Assembly (NCBI GenBank): GCA_007449985.2 | Contig: VIIQ02000089.1 | Span: forward strand, 124,001 to 188,000 | Length of the DNA: 64,000 nt | Origin: Desmodesmus armatus | Lineage: Eukaryota; Chlorophyta; Chlorophyceae; Sphaeropleales; Scenedesmaceae | Reading direction: 5' to 3' | In this document: in pieces, positions 38,126-51,812 of the stretch | Numbering within the stretch: the first letter of the stretch is position 1 | Layout: each line of letters begins with the position of its first letter | Translations under genes and position numbers: made by a program | Notes under the pieces: generated by a model | What the model was told of the DNA's origin: nothing | The model's database searches: none | What the model saw: only the letters and a program-made list of their open reading frames with translations

Positions 38126-41100
38126 CTACACGCCTCCTCCATCCCTGCCAGCAGCAGCAGCCGCGACCCCTGCTGCTGCCTGGGCCACCGCTGCTGCAGC
38201 ATCCTGCGTGGGGCTGCTGGTACCCAGCGGAAGCCAGCAGACCTTGAAGGGAAACTGGAAGCCCTGCTTGAATGGCAGCGGCAGCAGCACCCCCTGGGCC
38301 CCAGGCGGCAGCAGCGGCATGCAGCGCTGCTCGCCAAGTGCCTGGCCCAAGGGTGGATCCACTGCTGCTGCTGCTGCCTGTGCGAAGCTGCTCCAAAGCT
38401 GCGCTGCATGGCCAAAGAGGGCTAGGGCCAGCACCGGTGCCACTGCCTTTCGCACGGACTTGAAGGCATGCAGCACCAGTGGCATCAGAGACTGCAGAAA
38501 CCTGCACAGCAAACAGCACCGGCAGCATGAAGGCATGGCAAGGGCAGTTGTGTCATGCCATGCAAACCCTAGGAGTCAAAGCAGTCACTGGTGCGCCAGC
38601 CTTGCCTGCCGACTGAGTGTTGTGCAAGCTAAAGAGACAGCCCTCAAGCTACTCCCCCAGATGTCCTGCCGCATCAAGCACCAGATCCCCTTAGTGCACA
38701 AACCCAGTGAGTGCATGCCCTCCACTCCCTCCATTTCCGCCGCCTCTGCACCACTGCGTTGCCCTTCCACCCTCCACTCTTCCCGCACTCTCACACAACT
38801 CTTTCTGTTCCAGCAGACGACTGGATGTGTACAAGCCACACAGCCAACCAGCACTGTGCAGCACGGGCAAGGCAGTCTACCAGTACACAACATCACCCAC
38901 CTGTCAGGGTCCCGTGCAAACCAAGCGAGTGCATCATTGCTGCGCGCCAGCAGGCTGGCCAGCAGCTGCATCCCTGCAATGGCCAGCTGCTCGTCAAAGG
39001 TGCCGCGCGAGAGGTCACCAGCACCCACATGCACCTGTGACTGGCCACTGCCTGTATCTCGCACAGCTGATGCATCGTCAACCTCACGCCATGTGTCGTT
39101 GCCTTCATCGTCGCTGAGATCACTGCCACGCACAACAGCAGCAACGGGCAACATGCCGAGTTACCGGACAGTAAACCACCCGACATAGAGGGCATGCACA
39201 AGCTACAGTCAGTTGTTGCTGTCAGTGACTGGGGGATTATGAGATGCAGGCACATGCGGCCACCACCTTGGTTGAACACAGCAGCAAGCAAAGTGCGCCT
39301 GTGTTTGCCAGAAGGAGGCTTAGCTCGTGGTGTCACATATGCATGCTTCAAGCCTTTGATGCAAGCGCCGTGCAACTGGAACGCGGGCTGACTGCGCTGT
39401 TATGCTGCCCATGCCAGTGCAGACACACTCACTCTGGTGACACACACAGCTGCCAGATGTGCTCCAGATGCCGCTGCTGCACCATCACATCCAGCAGGTC
39501 AGCATCCGATGTGAGCGCCATCAACTTCTCAGCAGCAGAGAGGCGCAGCTCCTGGGCCAAACCCTGCAGGGTGACGGCAATGGCAGCAGCACAGCGTCAT
39601 GTCGAAGTGTACAGCACAACAGACAACAGCTGGCAGGCGTCGGCGATGCGCTCTGAATACGTCCACATTGGAACAGCCTCCCCTGACCAAAGCTTCAGCC
39701 GATGGTGTCCTTTTCTTTGGCACATGCTCACCGACAATCAGGCTGACATTCAATGCAATAAGGGAACAGGTGCAAGGGTGCAGTGCATTGTGCCATGCCG
39801 CTTCCGTCAGCATCGCCATGCAACAGATTGCGCTTAGGCGCTCGGCAGTTGCATTCGCCGGATCGCGCTGCATGTGGCTAGCTGGTGGGAGTGTGTCCCC
39901 CTACCCGAAAAGCATGCGCAGTGGAAGCATTCTGCCTGCTAAGACACGCACCCTGTTAGCAAGCACCGCCAGCAGGCTGGTCACATCCTGCCGTGAGAAC
40001 TTAGCTGCGAGGATGGCGGAGCCGTCAGTGGGGGTGTCTGGGTGCAGCAGGAAGCGGCTGCTGCTGTTACTTGCTGCCGCGCCCAGGGTGCTGTTGCTTG
40101 CTTGGTCGTTGCTGGTGAGGAGGCCTCTGAACGGGTCATCTGCACTTCAAACAGCAGGACACAGACAGGCACAGTAGGCGGCTTTGGCCGAAGATGTGTT
40201 GCGCTGGCAACCTAGACGATGCACCATATGCGCTTGGGAACAGATCGTTGCAGGCAACATCCTTTCGCAAGGCTCACAGGTTCAGCATGTAGAAAGCAGA
40301 GGCTGGGTGCGATGCAGGTGCTGCACCCTGCCTGGTCATTATGCATGATTGTAGCATCAAACACTGCGCTCAGCTGTGCGCGGTGCGCGCAGATTGCCCA
40401 AGTGTCAACACATGGAATACTCATACCAGCAGACGGGCTCTCTGGGCCTGGACAGATACCCCGCACTCTTCAAGAACTACAACACATGCCGTTGTTGCTG
40501 CGCCCCGCATGAGCACCTGCTGCAGCATGCGCACGCCCGCACGCTCGCACACCCAAACACATACTCCCGCCGCCTCACCTATAAGATGCAACTCGTCCGG
40601 TCCCACCTCCACGCCCGGCACCAACACCTGCAGCAGCTGGCGCCCGGCATCCCGCCGCAGCAAGCTCTTTGTGCTGAACAAGTCCTGTAACACAGCAGCA
40701 ACCTCACCAGACCAGAACCCTTGCTGCCAGTGGCCCCCTGCCTGGTCCGACCCTGACTCATCCTGGTCAAACCCTGCGCTGTCATCTTGGAACGCAGCCA
40801 GAGCTGCGATGAGACCATTTCTGGCAGCATCGCCAGCACAGCTGCTGATCCAAGGTCGCCATGTCAGGAGCCGCTGTGCAACACTGCTGCCCCCGCAGCG
40901 CAGCATGCACAGCAGCAGCCTACACACAGCTGGCTTGGCGTCCGCACTGTTCAGCTGCTCCACCACAAGGCACTCCAGGACATCGGGCAGCAGCAGCAGG
41001 CACACCACAGGGCTCTGCCCTGCCTCCTCTGGACTGCTGCTGGTGCTGGGCACCTGCTTCTGGCCAGCAGCAGATGACTCAAGTGCCGACTGCAGCATCT

Positions 41101-43345
41101 GCCACAGCAGATCACGCACGGAGGGACTGTGGTGGCGCAGCAGGCCCAGCATGGCCCCGCTCACACGCTGCACGGTTGCCGCTTCCCAGCTGCCAGATTC
41201 ATTATCACCAGAGGCGCCACCCCGATTGCTGCTGAAAGTAGCACCAGCGCCAGCAGCAGCAGCAGCTGCTGCAACAAGTGACAGGCCATGCAGGGTGCCC
41301 TGCAGCAGCAGAGCATCCCGGCTAGGGGCATAGCCCAGGCCCGGCAAGCCCTCCTCCACCTTGCCCAGCCAGGATGACACAGCACCCTGTGCCTGCATCT
41401 GCACGTCCTGCACATCGTGCTGTGGGCGCTGCTGTTGCAGCTGTTGGAGTGCCTGTAGCTGTTGCTGCAGCTCCGGCAGCTGCTGCAGTACGTCCTCATG
41501 CGTGCCGCCTGCTCCTTGCTGTAGTGTTTGGCTAGCACCCGCTGCTGTCAGTGCACCATTGCCCGCTGCTGCGCTGCCCAGGGAGCTATCGCTGAGATGG
41601 GTATGTGTCAACGGCGGACTGTCGGCTGTGTTGGGTCCCTGTCCAGCTGGCTGTGGCTGTGCTGGGGGCTGGTCCATAAAGCCCATCAGCAGCCTTGCCA
41701 GGGCCTCAACTGAAGGCATAAGCTCCTCAGGCCAGTACCCTGGCTGGATCCAAGCGAAGGGCGCTACTGCTGCTGGGAGCAGCTGTGCTGTGCTGCTGCC
41801 GGCGGGGGCTGGGTGTGCTGGTGCTGTGGGCGTTGCCTGCAGCTGCTGCAGGGCGCCTAGCTCCAGGAGAGCCCATGCTAAGCGTGCGTCTGCTGCTGCC
41901 ATATTGCGCAGTAGCAGCAGGGCAACTGCCTTGGCTTGGTGACCATTGGCCAGACCTAGCAGGCCTGCGGGCAACAAAGAAAAGCATCATGGTACTGCTG
42001 CATGGGTTCATGCCTGGATGCATGTTGGCCTGCTGGTGCATACTGGCTGCTGCAGGGCTGCAGGGATGTGTGTGGGGCCCTTCCAATCAGTGCTTGTGTG
42101 CGTGTGGCGTTGCCTTTGAGCTGCAGGCTGTGGACAGTGCCACTGTGCGGCATAGTAACGATGCTTGCCTGTCTGTCGACACTGTGCGCCCATGCCATGC
42201 TGTCATTTGATGAACCCTGGTTGCTCACCTAGCAGGGCCCTGAGCACTTCCAAGTCCTGCAGTGTCGAGACATGTGAGCAGCACAAATGTTGCAGTCGCT
42301 CAGGTCTTAGTGGCGCTTGCTCGGCATTGGCTTGGCTTGTGAGAAGCTGGCCTGACACCCCAACTCTGCTGATCTTTGGGGTACTTGGCATGCCCATACG
42401 CTTGAACATGACATTGGTCTGCAGAAGGCACCCCCCCCCCCCACAACTGCCTTCTGGGACCAGGGTTGGGCTGTGCCCATGTGTCTGGTGTGCAGCACAC
42501 GCCTTGGCCACCCGTACAAATAAGGGATCATATTGACAACATATTGATCTTTTATGTCAACTCGTTACAAGACATTTGAGCTGCTCTGCTGCAACTAGTC
42601 CTGGATTTGGTGAGATGATGGGTGAATTTCGTTGGCTGGCTGTGTCTGGGAAGCTTGGCCAGGCGAAAGGCTCTACAAAGATGTTCGTTGAACATATACG
42701 TAGATGTACGGAAGGAAAGGCCAGCGCATTTTTGCTCTGCTGGTAGAAAGGACCTGATCATGATCTTGACGTCTCACTCGCAGCTGCTGTGTCTACACGC
42801 TTCCTTAAGGGCTCTAAAGATATCCCAAATATGCAAAGAGATATTACGCATGCGTCAGCAGCGCTGCAGGTGTCCGCCAGCTCTCCCACTGGACCCACCC
42901 AGCACGCAGCACACAGTCAGCACAGTGCTCATGGGGGGTCAGGTGATGAAGCCATGGAAGCCGTTTGGCCCTCAAAACATGATATTGCTAGTACACAGGT
43001 ATCAATAAAGCGTAAAAACACATCGGCATGTGCCTGCCAAATTCTTGCCTTGGACTGGACCACACCTGGGGGGGGGGGGGGGTGGGTGCAGAAGGTTTCA
43101 CTAACTGTGCCACACAGGCAGCCATAAGCAAACGGACCTGGAGTAAATCATCAGCTTGGATGAGGCCATACTTCCACTTGAACTCAAGGCTCTCAAGAGC
43201 ACGGCCCCTGACCTCAGCAGATGAGTGGGCTGTGGGACACTCAGAGGGACGTGGTTCAGCGCACATGTTAAGGGCCACTGGGCAGTGCAGGGTGGATGAA
43301 AGTGCTGGCTTGGGACTCACTCAGCTTCTCCACAATGTAGTCCAT
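38126..43345 (-). CDS. Rotatin-like centriolar HEAT/ARM-repeat protein
   Basis: Rotatin (Ana3 in flies) is needed for centriole elongation and ciliary basal bodies. The first exons (43321-43345, 43138-43229) encode MDYIVEKLTHSSAEVRGRAL and then a stretch aligning with the conserved rotatin N-terminus (xxxLxHxxxEVRxRALxSL...ADDLLQ). Later exons: 42229-42418, 40579-41964, 39952-40139, 39732-39867, perhaps 39618-39652, 39433-39563, 38901-39122 and 38126-38501, with stop TAG. Phases join consistently and give about 926 residues of helical repeats (for example AKAVALLLLRNMA) with Gln/Ala-rich inserts. Animal rotatin is about 2200 residues, so this is short; exons between 42419 and 43137 may be missed. 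The end of the second exon and the 39618 exon are tentative. Alternative: another ARM-repeat protein sharing only the N-terminal domain. Confidence 0.68.
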
Positions 43346-44110
43346 GTTGTTGTCTGCCAGCCTAGCAGGCCTGCAGTGCTGAGCAGCAACTGCAATCAGC
43401 ACACAGGGTTGATGCTCTTGCTGCTCACGATATCAGCTTCCAAAGCGACAAAGATGTTGACTCAAGCACAACTCTGAGCTCAATGCCTATCATAGAGCCC
43501 AGCAGGCTTCAGCGATATAGAGCCCAGCAGGCTTCAGCGTCCCAACGTCCCACATCTCGCACGATCAGGATTCTTCTTCCACGTACAATGGTGAAATGGC
43601 GATGATCCAAAATGGTGATCCGGTGCCGGTGGTGACCCAATGGCGAATTTGAACGGCGGTGGTCCTATCTGCTAGATCATGCTGACACACGTCTGACAGG
43701 GGATGTTGGTGAGGAGCCCCTGCTGGTACTCACAAGCTGCAGCTTCCAGCTTACGGCTGAGCCTTTGGGTGACACAGCGCGCGCCATGACCCTGCAGAGC
43801 TCAGTGACATCCAGGCACACCAGAATCAACGCCAAGCAGTCATGCAGAAATCTGGCCCCTGCTGGTGTGTCACCTCAGCTGGTGGCTGCTGAAAATTGTG
43901 TGCATTGGCCTGTTGACAGCAGGGGTAGTAAGGGCCCTTATCACCCCTGGTTGGCAGCAGGACTTGTTTGCTGGCGTGCAACTACCTGCTGTCAACAATA
44001 TCACCATTAGCAGTCCTACAGCTGCAGCACTACCTCGCTGATGGAACGTTGTACCCGTCAGTTCTTCAGGTTACACTTGTAGAACATAAACCATTCCCAG
44101 ACAAGCCCGA
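43346..44110. other. Intergenic region upstream of the rotatin-like gene
   Basis: Should hold the minus-strand promoter. A 25-bp tandem duplication of ATAGAGCCCAGCAGGCTTCA occurs near 43492-43540. No other coding signal is visible. Confidence 0.5.
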
Positions 44111-44475
44111 ACAGTATGCACACTACTGCCAAACCCCACTATGATGCATACTAGATACGCACACTTCACACCATATGCAAACACATCATGCACAGGCATC
44201 CCATCTCAAGCGGTCGGCACCCACTCAGAGGCTACTGTACAATGTGACAGGACCTTATATACACTCACTCAGCCTGAAGCAGAAAACAGAACCCTCGAAT
44301 GAACCTACACTATTTGGAAAGGCAGCGACAGCCAGCTGCAGACAGGGTGGACTAGGGCATGCCCCAAAGGTCCACCTGGCCCATATCACAGCACCTTCAG
44401 CAGCTTTTGACGATGCGACTATCTCAAACGAAAGAAGCTTCTCAAAGACACTCAGTGAACCCAAAATGCACCACC
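44111..44475. repeat. Dispersed repeat B, copy 2
   Basis: Diverged direct copy of 37372-38066, with matching blocks CTACTGCCAAACCCCACTAT, GACAGGGTGGACTAGGGCAT and CAAAGACACTCAGTGAACCC in the same order. Copy 1 is longer in its middle part. Confidence 0.7.
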
Positions 44476-44900
44476 ATTGCAAGGCGAGAGCTGCGCGCGA
44501 TATGCATAAGGCATGGTTGTTGCCCACTGATACAATGCTGCGTGCTACAGCCTGAGACAGCATGTGCAAGGGGGCTTGCAAATGCCGTTGGCCACTTGAC
44601 AGTATCACACAACAGCACTAGTGCACCCCAGGTGATTAACCCAAGCAACAGACTGGTACTTGACCACTGGTACGCAGCAGTGCACTGCAGCAAGGGGTAA
44701 CATTTGCGCCTGTTGGCGCTCATCTACCCCATCGGCAGCTTCATTTGCACATTGTGCAGCGCCCAGTACGACACCGTGCGCTGCACCAGACAGGAACTAG
44801 ACACCAACAGCGCAGCACCTGACCAGCATGTGTTTCCTGCCCAGTGGCCTCATATGCATGCAGTGGTGATACAGACCCAGGCCGACGCGCCAGTCCTGCC
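44476..44900. other. Intergenic, 3' flank of the Ariadne gene
   Basis: Probably the 3' UTR and downstream flank of the minus-strand E3 ligase gene; no further gene seen. Confidence 0.45.
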
Positions 44901-47900
44901 TCAAGCCCTGTAAGGCACTGCAATCTGCGCGTTGCTGCCCTGCAGCTTGCCGTACAGATCGTTCTCGCACAGCTCAAAGAGCTTGATGATGCGTTGCCGG
45001 ATGTTGACGCTGCTGTTGATGGTCGTCTGGCGCAGCGTGTCCGGGTCCATCTCCTGCTGCTGCTGCGCCTGCTGCTGTGTGGTGGGAAGCTTGCGTGGCT
45101 GGTTGACTGGTGGAGGCTCCAGCAGCTTCTGCGCCTTCTGCAGCAACCCCGACAGTCGCTCCACCTGTAGACCGCATCATAGGAACAGCATAGGACGCAA
45201 CAGGTTGTAGCACAGTCCCATTTGATGCGATACATGTGCTGGGTCACAGCTGCAAGCCACACCAAGGAGCCAACAGCTCACGGTCCGACAACAGACAAGC
45301 ATGCGCGTTGGCACTGCTGAAACCTCCATACAAGCAATAGTTGGTTGCATGCATGAAAAGCACCCTGGTTGTTTCCATCGCGAACCAGCAACCAAGACCA
45401 CAAAGACAAGGGCAAACCCGAGGGTGGTGCAAAGAAAGCACACTGCACCTGGTGTACACATGGTGGGCAGTACAGCAGCCCTTGCTGCGCATACAAGCGC
45501 CCACAATCACAGCACCCAGGGCTGCTGACACCACCATCGACACCACATCAAGAGCAATACTCAACTCAAGATCAACAGACCTACATGCTGATCAAAACTA
45601 GCCAGTCAACGTGAGACATCCTCACCTCGACGGCCAGCTGCTCCTGACTGTCCTCAAATAAGTTCTGGTTGACTTGGTTCTCGTCTGCAGTGAACTCGCC
45701 GCTGAACAGCTCCCCGCCAAAGAAGAAGTAGGCAAACACATAGGAGTTGCTGAGTACCTGACAGTTGCAAACACAGGCAGGAAGTGCACAACACAGGACG
45801 TGGTCAGCACATAGGCAGCATGTACGGTGTGCTAAAGCTCTGATATCACCAGCACGTGACAGTTGGCTGGCACAAGAGCCTGCACAGCAAGCATTTCTTG
45901 CGCGACACAGAAGAAAAATTGGCAGCACGCCCTGAGCAAGTGCAGCGCAACCAAGTGGCATGCGTCATGCTTGCCACGACTGGACGCCTGCACAATGCCT
46001 GATTCAACGTCTGGTCATACTGACTGCCATGCATGCTGGTTTGTCATTTGCAGGGGTGCCCACCTGCCGCGCAATGCCCAGCTGCTCCATGGCCTGCACC
46101 AGCCAGCTGAAGTCATGTGCCGTGAGGAGGTCTGAGACGTTGGAGGTGCTGGCGCTGCTGGTCTCCTTGTTCTGAATCCTCACCAGTGCCTTCCTCCTGC
46201 ATCCAAGGAACACAGAGGTTGCCTGCTGGCGGCAGCAACACAGCATCATGCAAACCAAGCCAGGCCCACAACATGATGATGCGCGTCAAGGCATGCCACA
46301 CACACACACAAACATGCTGCACATGCCGCGGTGGAAGATGCTGTGCAACTGCTAGCAATCCCTCCACCCGCTGACCGCCAGCGCTCCCGGTCCTGCTGCT
46401 CACTGTTGCTCCTTCTCCTTCTTGTGGCTGTCTTGGTGGTTCTGGAAGTGCGTGAAGTAGTGCATGTAGCGCTTGTGGCACTTCAGCGCCGAGTTGGCCT
46501 GCACACAGAGCAAACCGCATGCCGTTAAGTACAGCACAGCATGCCAGAACGAAACGACATGACCTCAACACGACATGATGTGCAGTTTCAAAGCAGGCAC
46601 CACCCTGTCTGAGCAGCCAATGCAGCTGGCTGACCAGCCACCGTGCAAATTGCAAAGACAAAACACAAGGCAGTTTCAAGCAGACCCAACAGATGCACAA
46701 GAAACCACCCTGCAGCAGGGCCGCTATGGCAGCCAGGCAGTTGTCCCTTACCCGCTCCTCGGCCTCCTCCTTGTAGCGCCCGCACGAGTGGTTCTCTATG
46801 TTACTCCAGGTGTGTGCACGTCCCGTGGCGCCTCCACACAGCCAGCAGAACGCCTGCAAACACAGTTTGTACCCAACTTCAGAATGTCGCAACTTTCAAT
46901 ATATAATATGTTCACTGGATGGACTTCCTGGTCTACACACATCATAGGTATGTGTCGAGTTGGTGGAGTTGCTGGCGTCCAAGGCCAACAGGTTGAGCGG
47001 CCTTGCGATTGAGACTCCTACAAGCCTTGCAGCACCTTCACCCCATTGCCAGCACGTGCAGCCACCCTCTGCGCTGTGTCTGACAGAACGCCAGACTGAC
47101 TACCGTTCAAGCTGGCGGTGTCGCGCAAGTAGCTCTGACAACAGACCACTTTGCGAGCTGGCATTCGATGGCATTGCAGGCGTGGCAAAAATGTGCTGCC
47201 AGGCGTGCAGCTGTTTCAGCTCCCACCCGCCACAGTTCATCCGCACCACAAACAAACACGCTATAAACCACAATTCATCAACCACACGCATTGCTGCTGC
47301 GATGTCAAACAGCTACTGCCAGCTCACTACTCAAGGTGTGTCGCAACCCACACCATAGGTGCGTGTGTTGTCCCACCGGCCCACGAGTGCACCACCCTGG
47401 CGCTTTAGCAAAACATCCACCCACAAGAGCACACCAGCCCTCTCCCGGCGCACTTGCCCATCAGCGCAGACGCCCTCTACCACTGAACCCATTTATGGAT
47501 GCTCACCGCCCGTACGGCAACCCACCCAGAGGTGCACGCGCTCATCTCTGGCACCTGCCTACAGGCGGCCCTGCCTTTTCTGATCTGATTGCGTGCGCAG
47601 GTGCCAACCACCCGGGTCTCCCACCGCACCTGCCCGTGGGCGCAGGCACCCTCTACCAATGATCTCCTACCTGCGGATGCACACCACGCTTATCGGCAAC
47701 CCACCTCAGCTGCACATGCCCACATCTGGCACCTGCCTACAGGCGCATTCGGCCCTTGCTGACCCCATGCGCAGCTGCCAATCACCCGAGCCTCTAAGCG
47801 CACCTGCCCGCAGGTGCACACCACCAGGTTGCAGCCCCCGTTCTTCTCAACAGGCTTGGTGCACTTGGGGCACGGCTTAGTGTTGATAGCCATCCAGTTC

Positions 47901-50900
47901 TTAGTTTCACTGTCGCCGCTGATCTTCTCGTCCCACAGCTCCCACATCTTGCCTGTCAGGAACACAGCACAACACAGCATGACATGCGGCTTCTCTTATA
48001 ATAATAGGGCACCACCTCCTTGGGTTGCAGTACTGAGGTGCGCAGGAGTGCTGCATGAGGCACACAGCAGGGCATACCATGGCATCCCGCTGTTGCTTGA
48101 GCACAAGGTAGGCACACAGGATGCAGCGCAGAAAGTATTTGCAGCCCACTCTCACTATCATTCAGCAGCAGGCCAGGTCCTTCACACAGTACGGATGCAA
48201 GTGCAGCCGTGAGCTCACATGTGCATGGACTGTGGGGCTTCCTGGCGCATCTGAAGCAGAAGGCTTCACCGCAGCTGCACTGAGGCTCCACATATGTGTC
48301 ACTGTCCACCTGCGTTACAAGGAGAGCACATGCAGGACATGGTGTGTTAGGCATACCTCATCGGTGAGGGGTTGCCTCCGGGCCCCCGCATTGAAACAAC
48401 TCAAACAACAGTGTTGTGTGGCCAGCCTGGGGGGTGTGCCTTGGGCATTTCTCAAAAAAATTCAGAAAAACAAAACATGATGCCGTTGCCGCTGGACGCG
48501 GCGCTTGCTGCAAGCAAACCTCGGGGTGACACACCTCAGCGGGTGGGCATAGGGTCATGCAAGGACACCACCAAAAAGCAAGCCACAGAGTGACCTATTG
48601 CTGTGCCATGCTGAGGTAGCTGCAGTGCCAGGGACCACATTGACCCTGCAGACTCCCGACTCCTAGGCTGTGCAGTAGGGTGGCTGTGCAGTAGAGCATG
48701 CTCACCGTGCACTGGGGCATGCTCACATGACACAAATTCAAGTTGGAAAGAAGCACATCACCACCTGCGCACCTCCACGGCCCTGCCACACCACGGCTTG
48801 CTGGGGCAGAAGGTCACCCGCTGGTTGTCCTCCATATAGCTCTCCAGATGGCTCTGCTTGTACTTGTTCAGCAGCACAGGATCGTCCTGCGGAGTCACAA
48901 GTACAGTTGCAGGACGGTATTTTCGAAAGCTGGGCAGCCCACCATACGGCAGAACAATCAAGCAAGCCTGGAAAGGGTGCCCGGCACTTCCAAGAAAAGG
49001 CCACGGCAAAGTACAGGTTTCTGCTGTTTCTGCTGGTTCAGACTGGTTTGCCCTGCATGAAACATGTTTGCGGAGGCAAGCGCCTGCACAAACAAGTGAG
49101 TACTAGCACAGCACAGACCAGTGTGTGCTGATGCCCCCACCCCACACAGGCAGCGAATATCCTTGCTGGCTGTTAAAGACCCATGCCAGCACGGCCTCCG
49201 TGAAAAGGCTGCGGCTGGCTGCAAAGGCAGGATCACCCCTTATCAATGGTGTGCCGCTCCATCAGCATGTGAGGCCTGCTGCAGTGCTGCCTCAGCACAC
49301 ACTGATGCAATGACCCCAACCACCTGACACCTGTGCTGGGTTGTTTGACACACTGGGCCTGTGAAGCAGACAGGCTTGCGCAGTCCGCAACCCACCCAAA
49401 CATGCATGGTCGCGACAGTAACAGCATCGCACATCCATCACCCGCTTGACACCCATCTGATGGGCAGGTTCCTGATGGGCAGGTTCCTGGCACAGCGCAC
49501 CTTGATGATGCTGACCACCAAGTCCTCGTCACAGACCACGCCACACTTGAAGGCCATGCAGCTGATGTGGCGTGCCTTGCCCTCCTTGATCTGCACGCCC
49601 AAGTGAGAGGCCCAGCAGCTGTTGCAGAAGGCGTGGCCGCAGCCGTTGCGCCCGCACTCTGCCCCAGAGTACTCACACATGCACACATCGCAGGAGATGC
49701 TTGCTGCTGGGTCCAGGGGACCTACAGCAGCAGGACGGGAACAAGGCATGACCACAGGATAAGTTGTGTGTGCACACTGCAAATCAATCACCTGCCAGCA
49801 GGACCAGGTGTGCGCTCCAAGGGCACAAGAGGCAGCCATGGCCCAGCCATGCAACCTGTCTCGGGGCATAGCTGATTGGTGTGGTGTTGGCGTGAATGAG
49901 GGTTGTCCTGGCATGCAGAAGGACTATACTCAGCAGGACATGCAGGGGAAACAGGTCAGGGATGGTGTGGAACCGTTGATGACGGCAAGCCAACAGCAGC
50001 AACCTCCAGCCACATGCGCTCAAGCCATAACAGCTGCAGCCGTGCGTGCAGTGCCTGTTGCAGCGCCGTGACCATGGTGACCATGGCGGCATGGCTACAT
50101 GGCATGGTATGGCTACATGATGCGGGCAGCACCATTTCCCTGCTGTTACTCACCAAGGCCAGCATCGCTGTCACTGGGCACTGCAACGCCTGCTCCTTTG
50201 AACACCCACTCTGACCCTCTGTCAGCAAAATCGCCTGCAGGAAAGTTGGCCATGAGAGCAAGCAAGCAGGCCACAAGTCTTAAGCAATATTGCAATGGTT
50301 GGATCATTTGTTTGCAGCAGCAGTATGAGGACTGCATGTTTGGACGTTGCATGACGGACGGCGTCACAAGCACTTGCATGTTGCTGAGCAAGCATATGTA
50401 CAACTGCAGGGGCAGGGAACTGGGCCAGCAGCTGCTTGTGACTCATGCTGAGGGGCTGTGAAGGGTCTGCGTCTGCTCTACATCCAGGAAGCACTCACTC
50501 ATCAGCTTGTCCTTGTCCCACATGTAGTGCATCAGCAACGTCTTTGCGACAGAGTTCTTGCAGTTCCAGATACTCGCCACCTCTGCCACTGCCTGACCCT
50601 GCAGGACAGGACAGGACAGACAGAACAGCCAGCAGCTATTGCTCAAGCACCCAATTGCGCAACGGCTGAACGTGCCGCACCTGTGCTGAGCCACACCATG
50701 CTCCTGGGGCTGGCAAGCAAGCGGCTGGCATCAGTCTGCAGAACACACCCCGCCAGGTGACACTAGCAGTCATCACACAGGCACCAGACAACACACCTGA
50801 ACCTGCTTGAGCGCCTCTCCATCAATGATGCGGTAAGGTGCCTTCTTTTCACTGATTGAGACCGGCCGGGGGTCGTCGCAGAGGCCATCTGAGCCATCGT

Positions 50901-51039
50901 CTGAGCTGTAGTTGTACTCGTCAGACCCCTCTGACATGCTGGCTGCCTCTTCCGAGCTCCCCTGGTAGTCCTCCACCTCTTCACTGCTTATTATCTCTAT
51001 TACATCTGCATCTGTCATCTGCACAGAGCCTGGCCCCAT
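44901..51039 (-). CDS. Ariadne-type RBR E3 ubiquitin ligase, 12 exons
   Basis: RING-between-RING ligase that takes ubiquitin from an E2 onto its own cysteine and then to substrate. Exons: 50797-51039, 50499-50598, 50154-50234, 49501-49721, 48773-48886, 48219-48309, 47804-47952, 46752-46853, 46404-46498, 46064-46196, 45626-45757 and 44901-45164; all join in frame to 574 residues ending in TGA. Residues 1-80 are acidic; a UBA-like segment lies at about 85-120; RING1 starts at CDVC (about 152); the IBR contains [15 protein letters not shown]2 is [19 protein letters not shown] with the predicted catalytic Cys at about 324 in GGCN, equivalent to Cys357 of human HHARI. RING2 continues with AFCWLCGG. 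The C-terminal 200 residues are helical with [20 protein letters not shown] and [14 protein letters not shown], the autoinhibitory Ariadne domain. All key ligands appear present, so the enzyme should be active. Confidence 0.95.
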
Positions 51040-51812
51040 TTGGACGCACTGGACAACAGAGTATGCCCAACAGCAGGCTCAGCACACAGGCTGTCCGACA
51101 CAGAGGCTGTCGCCAGGACCGCCTGCCCGCTGAGAGATGCGGTGATAACAACTGCTGGAGATCAGAGTGCAGACAGGGGGCAAAGGACGTCAGAAATGCG
51201 ACTTTGGGATGTCTGTGATGTCGAAAAGCACTGGGATGCAGCCACCGCTCGTCAGCAGTACCGTTGCTGCGTTCAAGCCGTCCGTATGTTGGTCTTGACT
51301 TCTAAAAGCTTTCCAGGTCCCTTTTCATTTTGTCATACCTCAGCAGGTTTCTACAAAGTCTTGCTGGGCTTTAACTGTTGGACAACCTGATCACTGATGG
51401 TGGAAACCAATTTACTCAAGCACTTTGTTCCGGTGTGTGGCTGGCCGCTGTGCAACGTCACATTCTGTAGTTCAAGTTGGGGCCTGGATCTAGCCCACCC
51501 CCTCTCAGAGTCTGCCTGTGGAGTTGTGATGTACGAGCATCAGCCTCGAATGCACCTTGCAATTCACACCCAAAAAATACCAAAACCTCATCACAACACC
51601 GTCACACGCAACACCCACGCTGGCACACACACCCACACTCCCTGAGCATGCCGGCACACAAAAACTACAGCAGCAGCTGCTGCAGCGCCTCTCTCCCCCT
51701 CGGTACTGCTGGCTACAGGCAAGGCCCGTGAATGAGCACATGCACTGATCCTGGCCCCCCTGCCGCATGATGTAGACTCTCAGAGTGCCTCAGCAGCCCC
51801 AGTTGTGCAACT
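51040..51812. other. Intergenic region between two minus-strand genes
   Basis: Holds the promoter of the E3 ligase gene and the 3' UTR of the plastid-type gene. A CACACACAC-type stretch lies near 51604-51640. No further gene seen. Confidence 0.5.

Noticed and set aside
37887..39188. Long plus-strand open frame of 433 codons
   Set aside because: It is antisense to well-phased exons of the minus-strand rotatin-like gene and spans their introns; composition is Ser/Cys/His-rich without a domain.
40421..40578. Extension of the large rotatin-like exon to 40421
   Set aside because: A GTGAGG donor at 40578 gives the phase needed to join the exon at 40139 and reads LIDDPFRGLLTSND, whereas the extension is Cys/Val-rich without pattern.
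49438..49500. Extension of the RING1 exon with a duplicated NLPIR segment
   Set aside because: The donor GTGCGC after IIK joins in frame to [11 protein letters not shown], matching the Ariadne family; the extension is intronic and contains a short direct duplication.
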